39,102 bases of DNA. Source: Methanobacteriota archaeon. GTDB taxonomy: Archaea > Thermoplasmatota > Thermoplasmata > RBG-16-68-12. Positions 32,341 through 39,102 of this stretch are shown here, one piece after another. Position numbers and translations under genes: made by a program. A model generated the notes under the pieces. The model was given only the letters and a program-made list of their open reading frames with translations, was not told the DNA's origin and searched no databases. The stretch lies in contig JAIBJG010000007.1 in the NCBI GenBank assembly GCA_020029475.1, positions 1-39,102 of the forward strand, read 5' to 3'. Numbering within the stretch: the first letter of the stretch is position 1; every line of letters begins with the position of its first letter.

Positions 32341-33249
32341 ATGCGGTCGTACGACTTCTGGCGGGTGGACGTGTTCGCCGAGCGGCCGCTCGAGGGGAAT
32401 CCCCTCGCCGTGTTCCCCCGGGCTCAGGGTCTGAGCGACCGGGAGATGCTCGCGATCGCCCGGGAGATGAACATCTCGGAGACGACGTTCGTGCTCCCGC
32501 CCTCGAAGGCGGGCGCGAACTACCGGAACCGGATCTGGACGCCGGGCGGGGAGCTCCCGTTCGCGGGCCATCCTTCCCTGGGGACCGCGTATGTCGCCGC
32601 GATGGAGGGGATCGTCCCCCTCGGCGAAGGCCGGGTGACGGTCCATCAGGAGGTGAAGATCGGAGTGCTCCCGCTCGAGCTCCACTCCCGGGGCGGGATC
32701 GTGGACCGCGTCGTGATGACGCAGGGGAAGCCGAGTGTGGGGAGGCGGATCACCGCCACGGCGGGGCTCGCGAAGGCCCTCGGGGTCCGGTCCACGGACC
32801 TCACCGCCACCGACCTTCGACCGCAGGTCGCCTCGACCGGGGTGCGGTCCCTCCAGGTCCCCCTCCGCTCCATGAAGACGGTCCGGGACCTCGGGCCGGA
32901 CATGCCCGCCCTCGCGAACCTTCTGCGGCGCGTGGACCCCGATGCCGGCGCGTACGTCTTCGCGTTCGAGACGGAGGGGGACGCGGACCTCCACGCGCGG
33001 GGCTTCTTCCCGCAGGCCGGGATCCCGGAAGACCCCGCCACCGGGAGCGCGGCGGGGGCGTGCGGCGCGTATCTCGCGTTCCACAAGCGGCTGCCCGCCA
33101 AGGACTGGTTCGTGATCGAACAGGGGATCGAGATCCATCACCCCTCCCGCATCGAGGTCGGCGTGACCCTTTCGGGCGGCCGGCCGGACACCGTGCGGGT
33201 GGCGGGCACGGTCGTGCCCGTGATGCGGGGGACCTTGACGATCCCCTAG
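32341..33249 (+). CDS. PhzF-family isomerase/epimerase-like protein
   Basis: A 302-residue protein of the PhzF family, which has a diaminopimelate-epimerase-like fold. Seen motifs are the N-terminal VDVFAERPLEGNPLAVF, the catalytic glutamate in NISETTFV (E47), GHPSLGTAYV and EDPATGSAAGA, which binds the substrate carboxylate. Family members isomerise small acids, as PhzF does in phenazine synthesis, but most have no known substrate and no phenazine genes are present here. The ATG at 32341 follows the AT-rich GATGAAATAGC by about 25 nt. The NIPSNAP gene follows after 11 bases with its own Shine-Dalgarno site. Confidence 0.92.
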   Translation: MRSYDFWRVDVFAERPLEGNPLAVFPRAQGLSDREMLAIAREMNISETTFVLPPSKAGANYRNRIWTPGGELPFAGHPSLGTAYVAAMEGIVPLGEGRVTVHQEVKIGVLPLELHSRGGIVDRVVMTQGKPSVGRRITATAGLAKALGVRSTDLTATDLRPQVASTGVRSLQVPLRSMKTVRDLGPDMPALANLLRRVDPDAGAYVFAFETEGDADLHARGFFPQAGIPEDPATGSAAGACGAYLAFHKRLPAKDWFVIEQGIEIHHPSRIEVGVTLSGGRPDTVRVAGTVVPVMRGTLTIP

Positions 33250-33260
33250 GGAGGTCCTCG

Positions 33261-33572
33261 ATGTCCAAGGTCTCGCAGCTCCGGGTCTACACGATACGGG
33301 CGGGGAAGATGGAGGAGTGGGTCCGGGGATGGAGCCAGGGCGTCGTCCCCCTCCGGCGCCGGCACGGCTTTCGCATCGACGGGGCGTGGATCGTGAAGGA
33401 CCGGGACACGTTCGTGTGGATTCTCTCGTACGACGGGACGGAGGATTGGAAGGCGAAGAACGACGCGTACTACGCCTCCGCGGAACGGAAGGCGCTGGAT
33501 CCCGATCCCGCCCGTCTGATCGTGGAGACGACGGAATGGTTCATCTCGCCGATCCCCCTCCGAATGCGGTAG
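33261..33572 (+). CDS. NIPSNAP-like protein
   Basis: A 103-residue protein of the NIPSNAP/dimeric alpha-beta barrel group. LRVYTIRAGKMEEWVRGW at the N-terminus, VVPLRRRHGFRIDGAWIV, FVWILSYDG and YYASAERKALDPDPARLI are typical. The role is unknown; members form dimers and some are thought to act on small metabolites. The ATG follows AGGGAGGT (33248-33255) by 5 nt, and the close spacing to the PhzF-like gene suggests one transcript. Confidence 0.8.
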   Translation: MSKVSQLRVYTIRAGKMEEWVRGWSQGVVPLRRRHGFRIDGAWIVKDRDTFVWILSYDGTEDWKAKNDAYYASAERKALDPDPARLIVETTEWFISPIPLRMR

Positions 33573-33609
33573 GGCTCGTCATCGGCCCAAGCCCGCGGAG
33601 CCCCGCCGA

Positions 33610-35541
33610 TCACCGATGCCGAAGGATACGACGGAACCACCCGCGTCGCCAGAACACCCCGATCGCGGCCAAAACAACGACCCCGACGAGAAACGCGGGC
33701 CACAGGGGGATGCCGCTTCCCGCGGACCGCGGCGGGGGCTCGTTCGCGCCGACCCGGATCGTCTCGCTGACCGCGCGGCCCCGCGAGTCCCAGATCGTCA
33801 CGACGACCTGATAGCTGCCCGCGACGCGGTACGTGTGCGTCGGCTCCGGTTCCGCGCTCGTCGTGCCGTCTCCGAACCCCCAGAGGAACACGTACGGGGC
33901 GACGCCCCCCGACACGTATGCGCGGAACGAAACCGTCAAGGGAAGGAACCCGGAGGCCGGGCTCGCGGTCGGGCGCGCGCTCAGAAGTTGGAAGACGGTC
34001 ACGACGGTCGCGTTGCCCGCCTCCACGCCGCGTCCGTCCGTCACGACGAGCGTCGCCGTGTACGAACCCTGTGTCTGGTACGTGTGGCTCGGGTTCGCGA
34101 GCGCGCTGGCGTTCCCCTCGCCGAACGTCCAGTTGTACGCACGGTTCCCAATTCCTCCGAAGACCGCGCTCGTGAAGTGGACCGTGAGCGGGGCGTCCCC
34201 GATCACCGGGCTCGCGGACACGGTCACGCGCAGGCTCGCAGGGAACGCGGTCACCTCCGCGGACGGCGGGCCTTCTCCGACCGCGTTCACCGCCGCGACA
34301 CGGTAGACGTACCCCACGCCGTTCGCGAGGCCGGTGTCCCGGTGCGCGAGGAGCTCGCCGAGCTCGACCAGGAGAGAACCGTTCCGGTACACCCGGTAGT
34401 GCATGATCCTCGAGTACCCATCCTCCACCGGCAGCTGCCACGAGAGCTGCACCTGGGCGTCCCCCGCGGAGGCCCGCAGGGTCCGGGGCGCGGAGGGGGG
34501 CTGGGCGGCGTGGAACCGGTACGCCCACGTGTCGCCAAGAACGGCGGACCCGTTCCCCCCGAACACCAGGGCCACGTCGGACCTCTCGTCGTACGCCATC
34601 GCCGCGGAGGCGCGGGGGCGCGGGCCCACGATCGACTCCAGCCGCGTCCACGCGTTCGTCTCGAAGTCGTACGTCCACGTCTCGTTCGTCGGACCCGTGT
34701 CCATGAGGCCGCCGAACAGGAGGACCCGACCCGCCCGCGCGTCGTACGCCATGGAGTGGTTCCACCGCGCCCGAGGTGCGGTCGCCGGGGCCATGTCCGT
34801 CCAGACGTTCGAGTCGAACGAATACGTCCACGTCCCCCCGTCCGGGCCCCCGGCGGTGAGGCCGCCGAAGAGGACGACCCGATCTGCCTGCGCGTCGTAC
34901 GCCATCGCGTGCCCCATGCGGCTCGATGGCGCATTCGATGGCGACCGGCTCGCCCACGCGTTCGTCGCGAGGTCGTATGCGTACGTCTCGCCCTTCAGGT
35001 CCGTCACGTTCCTCCCGCCAAACAGGATCATCCGGTCCACCCTCGGGTCGTACGCGAGCGCGTGGCCGCTCCGAGCACCGGGCCGCAGGGCCGGGTTCTG
35101 GTTCGTCCAAGTGTTCGTCCCCACGTCGTACGTCCACGTCGTGCGGCTCAGCCCGGACGCGGTGCTGCCCCCGAACAAGACCACGACGCCCGCACGAGAG
35201 TCGTAGGCGACGGCGTGGCCCCCCCGCGCGGCAGGGCCCGTAGCCCCGCGGAGGGTCCATGAATTGTTGCTGAAATCGTACGTCCAGGTCTCGTCCGTGT
35301 ACCCCGCGGGGGTGGTCCCGCCAAAGAGCACGACCCGATCCGAGCGGGCGTCGTACACCATCTGGGAATCCGATCGGGCGGAGGGACTTGGCGACGGGCT
35401 CAACTCCGTCCACTCGTTCCCGGCGGCAGGCTGCGGAGAAGGCCCTGAGAAGGCGCTCGAGGAAGCCCCCTGCACAGGAAGGCCGAACGGAACGGCCGTC
35501 AACAGCACCAAGGCCACGAAGGCCAAGGCCCTCCGGAACAC
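33610..35541 (-). CDS. Kelch-Fn3-PKD surface protein with C-terminal anchor
   Basis: A 643-residue exported protein. A signal peptide spans about residues 1-26 (ALAFVALVLLTAVPFGLPVQG). Six Kelch units follow to about residue 345, each with the pattern MAYDxRxDRVVLFGG...TWTYDFxTNxWT, enough for a beta-propeller. A fibronectin type III domain lies at about 350-436, then two PKD domains (about 437-522 and 523-600; YNWTFGEGN and FLWGFGDGT). A membrane helix near 612-631 has a basic end RRGWFRRILRHR. The layout suggests adhesion or polysaccharide/protein binding at the cell surface. The start is GTG 35541, with GGGAGAGGGGGAG upstream and a TATA-like CTAATATGG about 35 nt away. Confidence 0.88.
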   Translation of the reverse strand: MFRRALAFVALVLLTAVPFGLPVQGASSSAFSGPSPQPAAGNEWTELSPSPSPSARSDSQMVYDARSDRVVLFGGTTPAGYTDETWTYDFSNNSWTLRGATGPAARGGHAVAYDSRAGVVVLFGGSTASGLSRTTWTYDVGTNTWTNQNPALRPGARSGHALAYDPRVDRMILFGGRNVTDLKGETYAYDLATNAWASRSPSNAPSSRMGHAMAYDAQADRVVLFGGLTAGGPDGGTWTYSFDSNVWTDMAPATAPRARWNHSMAYDARAGRVLLFGGLMDTGPTNETWTYDFETNAWTRLESIVGPRPRASAAMAYDERSDVALVFGGNGSAVLGDTWAYRFHAAQPPSAPRTLRASAGDAQVQLSWQLPVEDGYSRIMHYRVYRNGSLLVELGELLAHRDTGLANGVGYVYRVAAVNAVGEGPPSAEVTAFPASLRVTVSASPVIGDAPLTVHFTSAVFGGIGNRAYNWTFGEGNASALANPSHTYQTQGSYTATLVVTDGRGVEAGNATVVTVFQLLSARPTASPASGFLPLTVSFRAYVSGGVAPYVFLWGFGDGTTSAEPEPTHTYRVAGSYQVVVTIWDSRGRAVSETIRVGANEPPPRSAGSGIPLWPAFLVGVVVLAAIGVFWRRGWFRRILRHR

Positions 35542-35693
35542 TCTCCCCCTCTCCCCGGATGACGATGGCGGGGCCCCATATTAGACTTGATTGCCACTGG
35601 GAGAGATTATCCAAGATGATAGCGGGCGTCTCCAGCGAAAAGACTGGCGGAGAATCCGACGCGATGGACGGGAGGGCCACCGCGCCTCTCCGA

Positions 35694-36629
35694 CTACAGC
35701 TCGACCTTGATCCCGAGCTTCTCCGTGAGCTCCTTGTACCGATTCCGGATCGTGACCTCCGTCACGCCCGCCACCTCGGCGACCTCACGCTGCGTGCGTC
35801 GCTCGTTGCACAGGATCGAGGCGATGTAGATCGCGGCCGCCGCGACGCCCGTGGGCCCCCGGCCCGACGTGAGCTCGCGGTCCGCGGCCTCCTTCAGGAC
35901 CTCGATCGCCTTCGACTGCACCTCGCCGCTGAGCTTGAGTTCGGAGCAGAACCGCTGGACGTAGTCCTGCGGGTGGGTCGGCATCAGCTTCAGCTTGAGC
36001 TCCCGGGTCATGAAGCGGTACGTGCGGCCGATCTCCTTCCGACCGACGCGGCTCGAGTTCGCGATCTCGTCGAGGGTCCGCGGGACGTTGCACTGGCGGC
36101 ACGCCGCGTACAGGCTCCCCGCCACGACGCCTTCGATGGACCGACCGCGGATCAGGTTCTTGTTCACCGCCTTCCGGTAGATCATCGCGGCGGTCTCCCG
36201 CACGTTCCGCGGGAGGCCCATTCCGCTCGCCATTCGGTCGAGCTCGCTGAGGGCGAACGCGAGGTTCCGCTCCGTCGCGTTGCTCACGCGGATCCGCCGC
36301 TGCCACTTCCGTAGCCGGTAGAGCTGCGCGCGGTTCCGGGTGGGGATCGACTTCCCGTAGGAGTCCTTGTTCTTCCACCCAATCGTCGTGGACAGCCCCT
36401 TGTCGTGGATCGTGTACGTCATCGGAGCGCCCGTGCGGGCCCGCTTCTCGCCCTGCTCGACGTCGAACGCCCGCCATTCGGGGCCCTGGTCGATCATCTG
36501 GTCGTCCAGGACGAGACCGCACTCCTCGCAGATCAGCTCGCCCCGCTCGTAATCGAACGACAGGTGGCCGCTATTGCACTCGGGACACCGGGTGACCTCT
36601 TCCGCTTCTTCGATCTTCTTTCCGGGCAT
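35694..36629 (-). CDS. tfb: transcription initiation factor TFB
   Basis: A 311-residue TFIIB homologue that joins TBP-DNA complexes and recruits RNA polymerase. The N-terminal zinc ribbon has C15, C18, C34 and C37 ([13 protein letters not shown]). The B-reader/linker region follows (GPEWRAFD, then TTIGWKNKD). Two cyclin folds carry the DNA- and TBP-binding residues (repeat 1 from [11 protein letters not shown]; repeat 2 from [13 protein letters not shown]). The C-terminal helix-turn-helix [19 protein letters not shown] should read the BRE. ATG 36629 has GGGAGG 6-7 nt upstream; an in-frame TTG at 36647 would overlap that site. Its first 59 bases overlap the end of gar1, so the two are co-transcribed. 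Confidence 0.97.
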   Translation of the reverse strand: MPGKKIEEAEEVTRCPECNSGHLSFDYERGELICEECGLVLDDQMIDQGPEWRAFDVEQGEKRARTGAPMTYTIHDKGLSTTIGWKNKDSYGKSIPTRNRAQLYRLRKWQRRIRVSNATERNLAFALSELDRMASGMGLPRNVRETAAMIYRKAVNKNLIRGRSIEGVVAGSLYAACRQCNVPRTLDEIANSSRVGRKEIGRTYRFMTRELKLKLMPTHPQDYVQRFCSELKLSGEVQSKAIEVLKEAADRELTSGRGPTGVAAAAIYIASILCNERRTQREVAEVAGVTEVTIRNRYKELTEKLGIKVEL

Positions 36630-36861
36630 TCGATCCTCCCTCTTCAATGAATACCTCGGCCCCGATGAGGGCCATCGCAGGCTTCCCGTCCGGCCGGACC
36701 GTGGCGAACGGCTCCTTTACGGGGCCGAACACCTTCACGACCCGCCCGACGGGGCGCTTCCGCCGGTCCACGACGACCGTCCCCCGGCCCGGCGCGAACG
36801 TCGCGCGGACGAGGACGGACCCGTCATAAGCGATGTTTTCGACGTGGCCCAGGCTTCGCAT
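36571..36861 (-). CDS. gar1: H/ACA RNP protein Gar1
   Basis: A 96-residue protein. The start [20 protein letters not shown], then [32 protein letters not shown] and [10 protein letters not shown] are the beta-barrel core of archaeal Gar1. It binds Cbf5 in the H/ACA pseudouridylation complex. The C-terminal tail ([19 protein letters not shown]) is basic and overlaps the tfb start. The gar1-tfb order is common in archaeal genomes. The ATG is 38-50 nt after a strong TATA box, leaving a short leader with GGCGGGG. Confidence 0.88.
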   Translation of the reverse strand: MRSLGHVENIAYDGSVLVRATFAPGRGTVVVDRRKRPVGRVVKVFGPVKEPFATVRPDGKPAMALIGAEVFIEEGGSNARKEDRRSGRGHPVSRVQ

Positions 36862-36898
36862 TCCCCGCCTCGAGGCTTGTACGGCCGGATACCAGACC

Positions 36899-36911
36899 TA
36901 CTATATATTGA
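36899..36911 (-). promoter_or_regulatory. TATA box for gar1-tfb
   Basis: The minus strand reads TCAATATATAGTA, about 40-50 nt before ATG 36861. It should drive both gar1 and tfb. Two copies of GATTCCG (36910-36916 and 36929-36935), 19 bp apart, lie next to it and could be regulator sites. Confidence 0.6.
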
Positions 36912-37021
36912 TTCCGTAACACTCAATAGATTCCGCTGCGAAATTGGCTTGAGGGTTTCGCGCCCCGCGGCCGTCCCCGCGGGTCCGACTTTATCTCGCC
37001 GGACCGCTTCTTCCCCTCGGA

Positions 37022-37363
37022 ATGGTCCCCATGGAACCCCAGAAGCAGTTCCTGTGCCGCCTCCTCGCGACGCGGCCCCAGATGGTCGTCCGGGCGACCC
37101 CCGAGGAGGACCGGGTCGTCGCCAGGCATTTCGCGTATCTGAAGTCTCTCGCGGAACGGGGGACCGTCCTCCTCGTCGGAAGGACCCAGAACCCGGACCC
37201 CACCGCGTTCGGGATCCACATCCTCCTCGCGTCCTCGGACGCGGAGGCCCGCCGGATCGTCGACGACGACCCCGCGGTCCGCGAGGGGATCATGCGGGCG
37301 GAGCTGTATCCGGACAAGATCGCCCTCCTCGCGAGGCCCGAGCACTTCCCTCCTCCCGGCTGA
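37022..37363 (+). CDS. YciI-like protein
   Basis: A 113-residue dimeric alpha-beta-barrel-like protein of the YciI family. Conserved elements are the N-terminal FLCRLLATRPQMV, HFAYLKSLAERGTVLLVGRT, ILLASSDAEARRIVDDDPAV and PDKIALL. In the family the H of HFxYL and the D of DDP are putative active-site residues, and both are present (H36; the D in DDDPAV). No reaction is firmly known. A TATA-like GACTTTATC lies 26-35 nt before ATG 37022; ATG 37031 is a possible alternative. Confidence 0.82.
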   Translation: MVPMEPQKQFLCRLLATRPQMVVRATPEEDRVVARHFAYLKSLAERGTVLLVGRTQNPDPTAFGIHILLASSDAEARRIVDDDPAVREGIMRAELYPDKIALLARPEHFPPPG

Positions 37364-37409
37364 CGGGGCCCACAAAGGCCTTACGTCCCCGCCCTCGTTG
37401 CCGCCCGCC

Positions 37410-38399
37410 ATGCGGATAGCGATGGGCGGGACGTTCGACCTTCTCCATGCGGGCCACGAGGCCCTCCTCGACGCCGCGTTCGCGCTCGGCGGGGAGGTGT
37501 TCATCGGGCTCACGACGGATGCGATGGCCCTCCAGGGACGGGAGAAGGTGACCCCGTACCGGCTCCGGGAGCAACGGCTCGAGGCGTGGCTGAGGAAGCG
37601 CGGGTACACGGGATGGACGATCGGGCCCCTGGAGGACCCGTATGGCCCCGCGGCGTCCGAAGCGTTCGACGCGATCGTCGTGAGCGAGGACCGGGAGGCG
37701 GTCGCGAAGGCGCTGAACGAGGAACGGGCCCGCCGCGGACTCCCGCCCCTCGCGATCCACGTCGTCCCGATGGTCCTCGCGGAGGACGACGCCCCGATCG
37801 CGTCCCGCCGGATCCGCGCGAAGGAGATCGACCGCCGCGGGAAGCTCCTGCGCCCCCTCCGCGTGAACGTGGGGTCCGCGAACCCCGTGAAGATCCGGGC
37901 GGCCGCGAAGGTCCTCGGCACCCTGTTCACGAAGCCCCGCGTGAAGGGCGTGGACGTCGCGTCGAAGGTCGCCGAGCAGCCGTTCGAGGTCGAGGCGATC
38001 GAGGGCGCGATCAACCGCGCCCGGGAAGCCCTGAAGGATGCGGACTACGGGGTCGGGATCGAGGCGGGCCTGTTCTGGAACGAGCAGGTGCGGGACTTCC
38101 TGGACGTGCAGTATTGCGCGGTCGTCGACAAGCGCGGCCGCGTGACCCTCGGCCACGGCCCCGGGTTCGAGTACCCGCCGTTCGTCGTGGAACGGGTGAA
38201 GGCGGGGAAGACCGTCGGGGACGCGTTCGAGGAGCTCACGGGGATGAAGGGGATCGGGCAGACGACGGGCGCGATCGGGTTCCTCACGGAGGGCCGGATG
38301 GACCGGACGCGGCTCACGGAGTCCGCGGTCCTGATGGCGATGGTCCCGCGGATCCGGAAGGACCTGTACCGTGGGGGCATGCGGCCCGCCACGAAGTGA
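37410..38399 (+). CDS. fusion of archaeal phosphopantetheine adenylyltransferase and DUF84 (YjjX-like) NTPase
   Basis: A 329-residue two-domain protein. Residues 1-145 are the archaeal nucleotidyltransferase that converts 4'-phosphopantetheine to dephospho-CoA: GGTFDLLHAGH with the HxGH signature (H13, H16), TPYRLREQRLEA and SRRIRAKEIDRRG. Residues 149-329 are a DUF84/YjjX-type inosine/xanthosine triphosphatase: VNVGSANPVKIRAA, GVGIEAGLF and the GIGQTTGAIGFLTEG loop. The first domain serves CoA synthesis and the second removes non-canonical purine nucleotides. The two activities have no obvious link. The junction (RGKLLRPLRVNVG) is short and the reading frame is continuous. ATG 37410 is chosen; an earlier in-frame start at 37398 is less likely. 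Confidence 0.88.
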   Translation: MRIAMGGTFDLLHAGHEALLDAAFALGGEVFIGLTTDAMALQGREKVTPYRLREQRLEAWLRKRGYTGWTIGPLEDPYGPAASEAFDAIVVSEDREAVAKALNEERARRGLPPLAIHVVPMVLAEDDAPIASRRIRAKEIDRRGKLLRPLRVNVGSANPVKIRAAAKVLGTLFTKPRVKGVDVASKVAEQPFEVEAIEGAINRAREALKDADYGVGIEAGLFWNEQVRDFLDVQYCAVVDKRGRVTLGHGPGFEYPPFVVERVKAGKTVGDAFEELTGMKGIGQTTGAIGFLTEGRMDRTRLTESAVLMAMVPRIRKDLYRGGMRPATK

Positions 38400-38404
38400 T
38401 TCCG

Positions 38405-38488
38405 GTGGCCCACCGGATCGCGCTCCTCGGGGTCGGGAACGTCGCGCGGGAATTCGCCCGCAATCCACGAAGGCGCCTGAACCCGTAG
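38405..38488 (+). pseudogene. remnant of an NAD(P)-binding dehydrogenase (homoserine-dehydrogenase-like N-terminus)
   Basis: From GTG 38405 the frame encodes MAHRIALLGVGNVAREFARN and ends in TAG after 27 codons. LLGVGNVAREFA is the first strand and glycine loop of a Rossmann fold, most like homoserine dehydrogenase, but the rest of that enzyme is not visible before the GAPDH promoter. It starts 5 bases after the fusion gene. It is best explained as the left end of a deleted gene; a functional 27-residue peptide is the alternative. Confidence 0.45.
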
Positions 38489-38515
38489 GCCGCGGCCCCG
38501 CCACGAGCGCCCGTT

Positions 38516-38537
38516 GTTATGGTCAAATAACCATAAC
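38516..38537. promoter_or_regulatory. inverted repeat GTTATGGT-CAAATA-ACCATAAC upstream of GAPDH
   Basis: Perfect 8-bp arms (38516-38523 and 38530-38537) with a 6-nt AT-rich spacer, about 50 bp upstream of the GAPDH TATA box. Position and symmetry fit an operator for a dimeric activator or repressor of glycolytic/gluconeogenic genes. Confidence 0.55.
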
Positions 38538-38587
38538 GCGGACCCCGAGTCACCGGACCCGCAGGGGCGACCGGTGCATTGCCAAAG

Positions 38588-38595
38588 GCTTTATG
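38588..38595 (+). promoter_or_regulatory. TATA-like box for GAPDH
   Basis: GCTTTATG lies 34-41 nt before ATG 38629, giving a short leader or slightly long leaderless spacing. Confidence 0.4.
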
Positions 38596-38628
38596 GCGGG
38601 CGTAGGGTTCCAATTCCGGGTTCCCACG

Positions 38629-39102
38629 ATGACCGCGAAGGTCGCCGTCAACGGATATGGGACGATCGGCAAGCGCGTCGCCGACGCGATCAAGCTCCAG
38701 GACGACATGGAGGTCGTCGGCGTCTCCAAGATGAGCCCGAACTTCGAGGCGAGGCTCGCCGTGGAGAAGGGGTATTCCCTGTACGCGACGACGAAGGACG
38801 TCCTGCCCAAGTTCGAGAAGGCGGGGATCAAGGTCCATGGCGTCCTCGAAGACCTGTTGAAGGATTCGGACCTCGTCGTGGACGCGACCCCGGAGGAGAG
38901 CGGGTTCAAGCCCGCGTACGAGAAGGCGGGCGTGAAGGCGATCTGGCAGGGCGGGGAGGAGCACTCCCTGACGAACCTCTCGTTCAACGCGGCCGCGAAC
39001 TACGCGGAGGCCCTCGGCGCGGAGTTCCTGCGGGTGCCCTCGTGCAACACGACGGGACTGATCCGCACCCTGTACCCGCTCGACGCCCACCTCGGGATCG
39101 AC
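38629..39102 (+). CDS. gap: type II (archaeal) glyceraldehyde-3-phosphate dehydrogenase, N-terminal part
   Basis: The first 158 codons of the gene; it runs off the right edge. Type II GAPDH is phosphorylating, uses NAD or NADP and acts in glycolysis/gluconeogenesis. The Rossmann motif is VNGYGTIGKRVADAI at about residues 7-21. The active-site cysteine is in VPSCNTTGL (C139). The shared archaeal features VSKMSPNFEARLA and WQGGEEH are present. ATG 38629 begins MTAKVAVNGYG, as in relatives. An inverted repeat and a TATA-like box lie upstream. Confidence 0.95.
   Translation, partial: MTAKVAVNGYGTIGKRVADAIKLQDDMEVVGVSKMSPNFEARLAVEKGYSLYATTKDVLPKFEKAGIKVHGVLEDLLKDSDLVVDATPEESGFKPAYEKAGVKAIWQGGEEHSLTNLSFNAAANYAEALGAEFLRVPSCNTTGLIRTLYPLDAHLGID

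Noticed and set aside
30334-33141. A 935-codon frame extending the aminotransferase upstream
   Set aside because: The upstream part is antisense to the membrane protein and PhzF-like genes. The enzyme begins at ATG 31545 as in relatives.
32341-33249. A phenazine biosynthesis locus, suggested by the PhzF-like gene
   Set aside because: No other phenazine genes are nearby, and PhzF-like proteins are widespread without that pathway.
1-39102. rRNA, tRNA, CRISPR array, insertion sequence or integrase
   Set aside because: No tRNA-like cloverleaf, spaced direct repeats, terminal inverted repeats or transposase motif was recognised by eye. Short or divergent RNAs could be missed without a covariance search.

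Overview
The window is a gene-dense, GC-rich stretch of archaeal chromosome. Archaeal markers are Orc1/Cdc6, TFB, Gar1, the DP1 subunit of DNA polymerase D, tRNA-intron endonuclease, archaeal-type phosphopantetheine adenylyltransferase, a type II (archaeal) GAPDH, archaeal-type signal peptidase I and an archaeal pilin signal. Polymerase D plus the small gene set and many TATA boxes about 25 nt before start codons point to a euryarchaeal lineage. A Thermoplasmata-related group is my best guess, but this is an inference and no rRNA is present to test it.

Layout. 1-3061: a partial LolD/MacB-type ABC ATPase, a methyltransferase, NAD synthetase, a small membrane protein and a NikR-like regulator. 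3150-4666: a metal-type ABC ATPase and permease divergent from the NikR-like gene. 4667-6123: an AT-richer gap with repeats and hairpins (candidate replication origin) followed by orc1/cdc6. 6116-7825: signal peptidase and a phosphoesterase. 7966-11925: a 1319-residue repeat-rich surface protein. 11957-13928: DP1 and a UPF0201 RNA-binding protein. 13929-16916: a CPBP-type membrane protease with zinc ribbons and an extracellular domain, and three small hypothetical genes. 17039-23305: a GAF-PAS protein, an HTH-ATPase regulator, and a giant pilin-like FG-GAP surface protein behind a promoter with two inverted repeats. 23302-26033: a hypothetical protein, a COG1395 regulator and tRNA endonuclease. 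26008-33572: metabolic genes (HAD hydrolase, ABM-fold protein, DUF1028, YtcJ-like amidohydrolase, aminotransferase, PhzF, NIPSNAP) and two membrane proteins. 33610-35541: a Kelch/Fn3/PKD surface protein. 35694-36861: gar1-tfb. 37022-39102: YciI-like protein, a PPAT/NTPase fusion, a dehydrogenase remnant and partial GAPDH.

Themes. Information processing (orc1, DP1, tfb, gar1, endA, UPF0201) alternates with cell-surface genes. Three large secreted or anchored proteins and the CPBP protease form a surface set. The protease and the giant pilin-like protein appear to share one extracellular domain of about 165-180 residues, which is the most novel link I see. Regulator/target pairs can be read from divergent promoters: NikR-like with the metal transporter, and HTH-ATPase with the giant pilin.

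No rRNA, tRNA, CRISPR array, insertion sequence or integrase was recognised. No intergenic gap exceeds 300 bases; the longest, 4667-4890, is described below.
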